Source: an uncultured Elusimicrobium sp. (GTDB taxonomy: Bacteria; Elusimicrobiota; Endomicrobiia; Endomicrobiales; Endomicrobiaceae). From it: a stretch of DNA of 11,775 nt. Below are positions 6,080 to 11,775 of the stretch, in pieces. The notes beneath the pieces were generated by a model. The model did not search any database and had not been told where the DNA came from. It saw nothing but the letters and a program-made list of their open reading frames with translations. Each line of letters begins with the position of its first letter. The stretch's first letter is position 1. The position numbers and the translations under genes were made by a program. The stretch is taken from contig CACWKJ010000017.1 of NCBI GenBank assembly GCA_902761395.1, positions 1-11,775 on the forward strand, given 5' to 3'.

Positions 6080-6304
6080 ATGCCTTTATTTGAATTTGTT
6101 TGTAAAAAATGCGGTACAAAATTTGAAAAAATAGTTTTTTCGACAGATAAAGAAGAAATAGAATGTCCGCAATGTAAAAGTAAAGAAGTAGAGAAACAAT
6201 TTTCGACATTTTCCGCAGGAAATTCCAATGCAACGGTTCCGTCTTGTTCAGCTAAACAAAGTTCGGGATGTTGTAACGGTTGCTGCCACCATCATCATCA
6301 TTAG
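6080..6304 (+). CDS. FmdB-type zinc ribbon protein with Cys/His-rich tail
   Basis: This 74-residue protein begins MPLFEFVCKKCGTKFE, the classic start of the FmdB/CxxC_CxxC_SSSS putative regulatory family. A zinc ribbon is formed by C8, C11, C29 and C32, followed by the usual Lys/Phe (VEKQFSTFSAG) segment. The family is widespread and of unclear function. The last eleven residues, CCNGCCHHHHH (64-74), are unusual: two Cys pairs followed by five histidines right at the C terminus, a plausible extra metal-binding site. The gene starts one base after the helicase stop, with AAGGAA at 6068-6073 as SD, so it is surely co-transcribed. Metal sensing or storage is inferred from composition only. Confidence 0.88.
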   Translation: MPLFEFVCKKCGTKFEKIVFSTDKEEIECPQCKSKEVEKQFSTFSAGNSNATVPSCSAKQSSGCCNGCCHHHHH

Positions 6305-6313
6305 GAAATAACA

Positions 6314-7012
6314 ATGTTAGATTTATCGTTAAATTTAGGAATCAATTTAAAAGAAATAAAAAAAACTTGTGTCATTTGTCCTGTATCGGACCATTCACTT
6401 TTTGCAAAGTTGGGAAAACCGAAAAGAAATAATCTTTTCTTTGCGAAAATAATGAACTATGAAAATGTAACGGTAATTTCAACAAAGAATAATTTTTTGG
6501 TTGGTGATATAGTTTTATGTTTAAAAAATTCAGCTTGTGAAAATATAATATTGTTCGGCAGTTGCGGCGGAATAGGAGATGTAAAAATCGCAGATAAACT
6601 TATAGTAAAAAAAGTATTTAATTTTGAAAGTTTTTCCGAAATGCTTGAAATGAAAAGAAATCCGGATTCTTATTATCCTTCGACGATTTTACTTGAAAAC
6701 TTTTTATCTAAAGTAAAAAAAGATATAAAACAGGTTAAATGTATTACATCAAACTCTATAGTATTGCAAAGAACATATAAAGATTGGTTTGATAAGAACA
6801 AGATAAATGCTGTGGATATGGAATGTTCGTCCGTATTTTCCGCGGCTTCGGCAATAAACAAAAAAGCTATAGCATTGTTTTATGTTACCGATCATGTATC
6901 CGAAGCAAGTCCTTTTGAAACGGAACTTGATGAACAACAAAAGGCCAAATTGTTGGCGGTAAGGCAGGAACTTGCAGATTCTATTTGTGATTTTATAAGT
7001 AACAATGGATAG
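6314..7012 (+). CDS. Nucleoside phosphorylase/nucleosidase-fold protein (MTA/SAH nucleosidase-like)
   Basis: The 232-residue protein fits the PNP_UDP_1 fold: a central ENIILFGSCGGIGD glycine motif (77-89), a V-DME segment (167-170, the family's ribose-binding Met-Glu), and YVTDHV (190-195) with the Asp (193) at the position of the purine-N7-contacting acid in MTA/SAH nucleosidases. The N-terminal strand reads CVICPVSDHS, without the Glu that activates water in classical MTA/SAH nucleosidases. No phosphate-binding Arg set is obvious either, so hydrolase versus phosphorylase is open. The reading frame overlaps the downstream radical SAM gene by 8 bp, which links their functions: radical SAM enzymes release 5'-deoxyadenosine, which such nucleosidases can remove. 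A role on a modified nucleoside released from repair is the alternative. GGA at 6304-6306 precedes the ATG. Confidence 0.75.
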   Translation: MLDLSLNLGINLKEIKKTCVICPVSDHSLFAKLGKPKRNNLFFAKIMNYENVTVISTKNNFLVGDIVLCLKNSACENIILFGSCGGIGDVKIADKLIVKKVFNFESFSEMLEMKRNPDSYYPSTILLENFLSKVKKDIKQVKCITSNSIVLQRTYKDWFDKNKINAVDMECSSVFSAASAINKKAIALFYVTDHVSEASPFETELDEQQKAKLLAVRQELADSICDFISNNG

Positions 7013-8333
7013 CAACATTTCTTTAATCAGTAACAATATTCAACGAAAATTTCCTTTTTTCGGAATAAATAAAGTAAGAGAACTTACACGCCTTGTTTTT
7101 GAAATTTCCAAAAAAGAAAACATAAATTCGGTTGATGTAATAAATTCAATAGAAGAAAAATCTTACGAAAAAGTAAAAGAAATTCTTTTAAAAAGAAGAT
7201 ATCCGAAAACTTATTCAATATCAAAAAAAGAAAACTTTTATTTGCCCGATTTAAGTTTAACTAATGAACAGGCAAAACCGGTTTCGGAAAAATTTAGTCC
7301 TAAAAATGTTTATTATACAAACGAAGTTATCGATTCCGCTTTATATAAGAGAATAAGAAATCTTTATCCCGATGCAAACTTTGTTGAAATAGAATCGTTA
7401 AAAAGTTTTCTGAAAAAAGAAAAGTTTTCCATAGCAAAATATAATAACAGAAAAGAAAATCTTTTTTTGGTGAACGAAAAGTACGATTTTTTTAAACCGT
7501 GTCCTTGTACGAAAAACGTAAGATGTTGCAATTATTCGATATTAAATATCGGTTACGGTTGTTTGTATGAGTGCAGTTATTGCTTTTTGCAGGGATACCA
7601 AAATGTAGCGGGAATAATATTGCCCTGCAACCTGCCGGACTTTTTGAACAGAGAAAAAATAAAACCGGTTGATAACAAAATGTTTTTTTTGCCGAGAGTC
7701 GGCAGCGGCGAATTTACGGATTCTTTAATATTTGATGATATAACACTTTTTTCAAACGATATTGTTAAATTCTTTAAAGAAAATAAAGATATATCTTTTG
7801 AATTCAAAACTAAAAGTGTAAATATAGATAATTTGTTAAAACTTGGCGGAAGCGAAAATATTGTGGTATCATGGTCTGTAAATGCACAACAGATGATAAA
7901 AGAAAACGAACATTGTACACCGGGTTTAAAAGAAAGGTTACAAGCGGCACAAAAGTGCATAAAAGCAGGTTATAGTGTCGGGTTCCATTTTGACCCTGTA
8001 ATACTGTATGAAGATTGGAAAGACGGTTACAAAAAAACTATTGAAAATATATTTGATTTTATAGATGGAAAATATATAAAATGGATAAGTATCGGTTCTT
8101 TAAGAATGGTTGCAAATCTGAAAAAAGTTATAGAAAACAGGTTTTTAGATAATAAAATACTCGACGAAGAACTTTTATTATCGCACGATAATAAGTTAAG
8201 ATACGATGATAATACAAGAGTAAAAATATACAAGTATCTTGTTGATTTAATAAAACAACATGACAGCAGTGTTGTTGTTTATTTGTGTATGGAAAACAAC
8301 GATATTTGGAACAAAGTTTATAATAAGATATAA
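7005..8333 (+). CDS. Spore-photoproduct-lyase-like radical SAM protein
   Basis: The 442-residue protein is longer than typical SplB (about 340). Residues 1-100 are an extra charged N-terminal region. From about 101 it follows the SPL family: VYYTNEVIDS, then CPC..NVRCC (166-175), and the radical SAM cluster motif CLYECSYC (C186, C190, C193) followed by FLQGYQN. Further on are IVVSWSVNAQQMI, the repeat-like KERLQAAQKCIKAGYSVGFHFDPVILYEDWKDGY, and a C-terminal part with KYIKWISIGSLR. True SPL repairs spore thymine dimers using a catalytic Cys in an SCTSD stretch; here the matching place reads GSGEFTDS (233-240) with no Cys. So the radical chemistry is likely present but the substrate is not known; a DNA or nucleotide lesion is a guess. 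It overlaps the nucleosidase gene by 8 bp (ATGGATAG) and lacks a strong SD, so coupling is likely. Confidence 0.85.
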   Translation: MDSNISLISNNIQRKFPFFGINKVRELTRLVFEISKKENINSVDVINSIEEKSYEKVKEILLKRRYPKTYSISKKENFYLPDLSLTNEQAKPVSEKFSPKNVYYTNEVIDSALYKRIRNLYPDANFVEIESLKSFLKKEKFSIAKYNNRKENLFLVNEKYDFFKPCPCTKNVRCCNYSILNIGYGCLYECSYCFLQGYQNVAGIILPCNLPDFLNREKIKPVDNKMFFLPRVGSGEFTDSLIFDDITLFSNDIVKFFKENKDISFEFKTKSVNIDNLLKLGGSENIVVSWSVNAQQMIKENEHCTPGLKERLQAAQKCIKAGYSVGFHFDPVILYEDWKDGYKKTIENIFDFIDGKYIKWISIGSLRMVANLKKVIENRFLDNKILDEELLLSHDNKLRYDDNTRVKIYKYLVDLIKQHDSSVVVYLCMENNDIWNKVYNKI

Positions 8334-8344
8334 GGGCTAAAATT

Positions 8345-10999
8345 ATGGAAATGGAAAAAGTTTACGATTCAAAAAAAGTTGAAGAAAAGTGGGTAAAGTA
8401 TTGGATAGAGAACAAAACATTTTCTTCTAAACCGGATAAAACAAAAAAATCTTTTACGATAGTTATACCGCCTCCGAATGTTACCGGATCTTTGCATATG
8501 GGACATGCATTAAACAATTCTTTGCAGGATGCGATTATCAGATTTAAAAAAATGCAGGGATTTAATACTTTGTGGGTTCCCGGAACCGACCACGGCGGAA
8601 TAGCAACACAAAATGTTGTGGAAAGACTTCTTAAACAGGAAGGTAAAACAAAGTACGATTTAGGCAGAGAAAAATTCATAGAAAAGATGTGGCAATGGAG
8701 ACAGGAAACAGGCGACACGATATTAGATCAATTGAAAAAGTTGGGTTGCGGTCTCGATTGGGACAGAACAAGATTTACTATGGATGAGGCTTGTTCAAAA
8801 GCGGTTAAAAGAGCATTCAAAAAATTTTATGATAAAGGTTTAATTTACAGAGGAAAAAGATTAGTTAACTGGTGTCCGAGATGTAATACCGCTTTATCCG
8901 ACATTGAAGTTGAATATCATCCCGAAAAAGGTAATTTGTGGTACATAAAATATCCTATAAAAGATTCCAACGAATTTTTAACGGTTGCAACAACAAGACC
9001 TGAAACAATGATAGGTGATACCGCAGTTGCAGTAAATCCCAATGATGAAAGATATAAAAATATAGTAGGTAAAACAATAATTCTTCCTTTGGTGGGAAGA
9101 GAAATAAAAGTTGTTGCCGATTATATTGTTGATATGCAGTTCGGAACGGGTGCTGTAAAAGTAACACCTGCTCACGATGCGGTTGATTATGAAATAGCAA
9201 GAAGACATAACCTTGAAATACTTGAAGTTATAGATGCCAACGGTAACATGACGGATATAATGGAAAAATATAAAGGTATGTCTGCAAAACAAGCAAGAGA
9301 AGTTATCGTTGCGGATTTGCAGGAACAAGGATACCTTATAAAAACGGAAGATTACAGTCATTCCGTAGGAAAATGTTACAGATGCGGAACAACAATAGAA
9401 CCTATAATGTCGGAACAATGGTTTTTAAAAGTTGAAGAAATGTCTAAAAGAGCATCTCAAGTTGCAAAAGATGAAAAAGTAAAATTTTATCCCGCATCTT
9501 GGAAGAAACCGTACACATTGTGGTTGGATAATTTAAGAGATTGGTGTATAAGCAGACAAATTTGGTGGGGACACAGAATACCTGTTTTTTATTGTGTTGA
9601 TGAAAACGGTAACAAAACAAGTTGTCCTCCTATAGTTGAACAAGATACTCCGACAAAATGTCCTTATTGCGGTAATACGCATTTGGTTCAAGATAACGAT
9701 GTTTTGGATACTTGGTTTTCTTCCGCTATGTGGCCGTTCAGTGTATTTAATTGGGGAGAAAAACCGGACAATGAAGAATTAAAATATTATTATCCTACCG
9801 GAGTTCTTGTAACGGGTCATGAAATACTTTATTTGTGGGTTGCAAGAATGGTTCAAATGGGACTTGAATTCTTGAACGATATACCGTTCAGTGATGTATT
9901 TATTCACGGTATAGTCAGAGACAAACACGGACTAAAAATGTCTAAATCCAAAGGTAACGTTATAAATCCTTTGGAAATTATGGACCAGTTCGGAACGGAT
10001 GCTTTAAGATTTGCTTTGGCGCAGTCTGCAGCACCGGGAAGAGATATGCAAATATCCAACGATTCGTTCTTGGCTGCAAGAAACTTTGCAAACAAAATTT
10101 GGAACGCTTCAAGATTTATTCTTATGAATAAAGGTGAATTGGAAGTTTCCGATCAACCTCAAGTAAAAGAATTATCCGATAAGTGGATACTTAACGAATA
10201 TAACCAAACAATAAAAACGGTTACAAGAGCATTTGAAGTTTATGATATAGATGTTGCTTCAAGAACACTTTACGATTTCATTTGGACAAAGTTCTGTGAC
10301 TGGTATATAGAACTTTCGAAAATCAGAATGACATCCGAAAATGTTGAAGAGAAAAAACAAGTATTGTCGGTTCTTATTTATGTGTTAAAAGGAACAATAA
10401 AAATGTTGGCTCCGATTATGCCGTTTATAAGTGATGAATTGTGGTCGATATTTAATAACACAACGGAAAGTATAGTAAATTCTTCTTTCCCTGTTTACGA
10501 CGACAAACTTTCTTTCGGTGATGAAGCAAAACAGATGGCTGTAGTTCAGGAAATAGTTTCTAAAATAAGAAATGTTAGAAGCGAAATGAACATTTCACCC
10601 GCGGCATTTATTACAACAAAAATAAAAGTGTTGGATGACAGCAAATTTGCTGTTGTTGAAAATAATCAGGGCTATATAAAATCTTTAGGAAAAATAAAAG
10701 ATTTAAGTATCGGTAAAGATATTCAAAGAGAAAAGAATTCTGCTTTAGCCGTTGCTACAGGTTTTGAAATGTTTATACCTTTGGAAGGTCTTATAGATTT
10801 AGAAAAAGAAAAAGCAAGAATAAACAAAGAAATAAAAAATATTTTGGCTGAACAGGAAAAATATAATAAAAAATTGTCTAATCCGAAATTCGTAGAGAAA
10901 GCTCCTGCGGAAGAAGTCGCAAGAATAAGACAAAAACTTGCAGATACACAAAGCAAAATTGCAACATTGGAAGAAACGTTGAAGAACTACGAAAACTAG
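8345..10999 (+). CDS. valS: Valine--tRNA ligase
   Basis: The 884-residue length is normal for bacterial ValRS, a class I synthetase that charges tRNA-Val. Signature PPPNVTGSLHMGHAL carries the HIGH motif as HMGH (51-54), and KMSKS is at 531-535. Between them are the CP1 editing domain (about 190-335; TTRPETMIGDTAVAVNP, FGTGAVKVTPAHD), which hydrolyses mischarged Thr-tRNA, and zinc-like knuckles (CPRC, CYRCG, CPYCGN). The anticodon-binding domain follows (about 600-760), and the C-terminal coiled coil spans about 815-884 (LEKEKARINKEIKNI, many Lys/Glu heptads), diagnostic of ValS over IleS. AGGG at 8333-8336, overlapping the upstream stop, fits the ATG at 8345 better than the second in-frame ATG at 8351. 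It sits 11 bp after the radical SAM gene. No truncation is seen. Confidence 0.98.
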   Translation: MEMEKVYDSKKVEEKWVKYWIENKTFSSKPDKTKKSFTIVIPPPNVTGSLHMGHALNNSLQDAIIRFKKMQGFNTLWVPGTDHGGIATQNVVERLLKQEGKTKYDLGREKFIEKMWQWRQETGDTILDQLKKLGCGLDWDRTRFTMDEACSKAVKRAFKKFYDKGLIYRGKRLVNWCPRCNTALSDIEVEYHPEKGNLWYIKYPIKDSNEFLTVATTRPETMIGDTAVAVNPNDERYKNIVGKTIILPLVGREIKVVADYIVDMQFGTGAVKVTPAHDAVDYEIARRHNLEILEVIDANGNMTDIMEKYKGMSAKQAREVIVADLQEQGYLIKTEDYSHSVGKCYRCGTTIEPIMSEQWFLKVEEMSKRASQVAKDEKVKFYPASWKKPYTLWLDNLRDWCISRQIWWGHRIPVFYCVDENGNKTSCPPIVEQDTPTKCPYCGNTHLVQDNDVLDTWFSSAMWPFSVFNWGEKPDNEELKYYYPTGVLVTGHEILYLWVARMVQMGLEFLNDIPFSDVFIHGIVRDKHGLKMSKSKGNVINPLEIMDQFGTDALRFALAQSAAPGRDMQISNDSFLAARNFANKIWNASRFILMNKGELEVSDQPQVKELSDKWILNEYNQTIKTVTRAFEVYDIDVASRTLYDFIWTKFCDWYIELSKIRMTSENVEEKKQVLSVLIYVLKGTIKMLAPIMPFISDELWSIFNNTTESIVNSSFPVYDDKLSFGDEAKQMAVVQEIVSKIRNVRSEMNISPAAFITTKIKVLDDSKFAVVENNQGYIKSLGKIKDLSIGKDIQREKNSALAVATGFEMFIPLEGLIDLEKEKARINKEIKNILAEQEKYNKKLSNPKFVEKAPAEEVARIRQKLADTQSKIATLEETLKNYEN

Positions 11000-11028
11000 A
11001 ACGATAAATTAGTAATTGCGGGGAAAAA

Positions 11029-11715
11029 ATGAGAAAGATTAAAATAGTAAAAAATTATTTAAAACATGCCGAAGGTTCATGTATGTTTTCTTTAGGCGAA
11101 ACAAAAGTTTTGTGCGTTGCAACCGTTGAAGAAAAAGTTCCGCCTTTTATAGAAGCGGAAAAAAGGGAACAAGGTTGGGTAACTGCCGAATATTCTATGA
11201 TGCCGAGATCTTGTAACGATAGAATTTCAAGAAAGAAATTACAAAACGGAAGAGCACAGGAAATATCAAGACTCGTAGGCAGATCTTTAAGAGCTTGTGT
11301 GGATTTGGAAAAGTTAGGTAAAAGAACAATAACTATAGATTGTGATGTTATAAGAGCAGACGGCGGAACAAGAACCGCATCTATTAACGGCGGTTTTATA
11401 GCACTTGCTCTTGCACTTAAAAAATTACAGAAACAAAAATTGATAGAAACATTACCTTTAAAAGGTTTTTTAGCGGCAATAAGTGTAGGTTTTGTAGGTA
11501 AACAAATGGTGTTGGATTTGTCCGCAAAAGAAGATAATGTTGCAGATATAGATATGAATGTTGTTATGCTTGATAACGGTGATTTGGTTGAAGTTCAGGG
11601 AACAGCGGAAGGTCACACTTTTTCAAGAAAAGACTTGGATAAAATGTTGGACAGTGCAAAAACAGGAATATTCCAGGTAATAAAAGCACAGAAAAAAACA
11701 TTAGGGAAGATTTAA
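11029..11715 (+). CDS. rph: Ribonuclease PH, with shortened N terminus
   Basis: The 228-residue protein trims tRNA 3' ends phosphorolytically, forming a hexamer in the cytoplasm. Family blocks are all present: YLKHAEGSCMFSLGETKVLC (10-29), VPPF, GWVTAEYSMMPRSC..R (49-65), RAQEISRLVGRSLRACVD (75-92), TIDCDVIRADGGTRTASINGG (102-122, with the phosphate-site Arg 115), ADIDMNVVM (172-180, acidic metal site) and EVQGTAEGHTFSR. The usual opening R-x-DGR-x-x-x-E-L-R is missing: the ORF starts at the equivalent of the final R. An in-frame TAA at 11005 and the SD GCGGGG (11018-11023) fix this start, and only 29 bp separate it from valS. The short start may be natural to the lineage. The next gene, rdgB, is the classic partner. 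Confidence 0.95.
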   Translation: MRKIKIVKNYLKHAEGSCMFSLGETKVLCVATVEEKVPPFIEAEKREQGWVTAEYSMMPRSCNDRISRKKLQNGRAQEISRLVGRSLRACVDLEKLGKRTITIDCDVIRADGGTRTASINGGFIALALALKKLQKQKLIETLPLKGFLAAISVGFVGKQMVLDLSAKEDNVADIDMNVVMLDNGDLVEVQGTAEGHTFSRKDLDKMLDSAKTGIFQVIKAQKKTLGKI

Positions 11716-11716
11716 A

Positions 11717-11775
11717 ATGAAAGAAATAATACTTGCCACGGGAAACAAACATAAAGTTGTGGAAATAAAAGATAT
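11717..11775 (+). CDS. rdgB: XTP/dITP diphosphatase (RdgB/Ham1), N-terminal fragment cut by the window edge
   Basis: The ATG at 11717 opens one base after the rph stop and reads MKEIILATGNKHKVVEIKD to the window end. The ILATGN-KHKV-E-K opening is the substrate-binding signature of the Ham1/RdgB family, which hydrolyses XTP, dITP and ITP to monophosphates and so keeps deaminated purines out of DNA and RNA. The rph-rdgB gene order, seen in many bacteria, strengthens the call. AGGGAAG at 11703-11709, within the rph end, serves as SD. The rest of the protein is outside the window. Confidence 0.9.
   Translation, partial: MKEIILATGNKHKVVEIKD

Noticed and set aside
6314..8333. Futalosine (menaquinone) pathway genes: nucleosidase plus radical SAM
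   Set aside because: The radical SAM protein follows the SPL family, not MqnC/MqnE, and no other pathway gene is nearby.
8978..9418. Long antisense open frame inside valS (and similar ones inside the helicase and ilvD)
   Set aside because: Shadow frames of strongly conserved genes; composition rich in Phe, Tyr, Ser and Cys, with no recognisable domain or leader.
11008..11031. Extension of RNase PH using ATT at 11008 as start
   Set aside because: ATT starts are very rare, the seven added residues do not restore the RxDGR motif, and the ATG at 11029 has a well-placed GCGGGG ahead of it.

Overview
The window is AT-rich bacterial DNA with dense coding, Arg codons dominated by AGA, and Shine-Dalgarno (SD) leaders on most genes. 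Two small secreted beta-barrel-like proteins indicate a diderm (Gram-negative-type) cell. The style recalls Elusimicrobiota (Endomicrobium-like), but that placement is from memory and weakly supported. There are no rRNA, tRNA, CRISPR array, transposase or phage genes.

Left part (1-2498, + strand): the 3' end of ilvD (branched-chain amino acid synthesis), a small outer-membrane beta-barrel-like protein, and a DUF815-type AAA+ ATPase. The two gaps between them (208-481 and 1070-1316) each carry a copy of one intergenic element of about 155 bp. Its flanks are conserved, and it contains a long hairpin whose stem sequence differs completely between copies while pairing and loop length (29 nt) are kept. 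This is the least explained signal in the window.

Middle part (2510-3831, - strand): a two-gene unit of a second outer-membrane protein, paralogous to the first, joined by a TAATG stop/start overlap to a membrane-anchored protein with an FMN-binding split-barrel (PPOX-type) domain. It converges tail to tail on the ATPase gene with 11 bp between stops. It diverges from the next operon across a 111-bp region holding two back-to-back promoters, with an inverted repeat reaching both -35 boxes.

Right part (3943-11775, + strand): a tightly packed run of eight genes, with gaps of 29 bp or less or short overlaps: a DUF116 cysteine-rich protein, a DEAD-box RNA helicase with a DbpA-type RNA-binding tail, an FmdB-type zinc ribbon with a Cys/His tail, a nucleoside phosphorylase/nucleosidase-fold protein, a spore-photoproduct-lyase-like radical SAM enzyme, ValS, RNase PH, and the start of an RdgB/Ham1 nucleotide pyrophosphatase. 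The theme is RNA metabolism (helicase, tRNA charging, tRNA 3'-end trimming) plus nucleotide cleaning or repair (RdgB, the nucleosidase and the SPL-like enzyme). The nucleosidase and radical SAM genes overlap and probably work together; the radical SAM protein lacks the catalytic cysteine of true spore photoproduct lyase, so its substrate is unknown.
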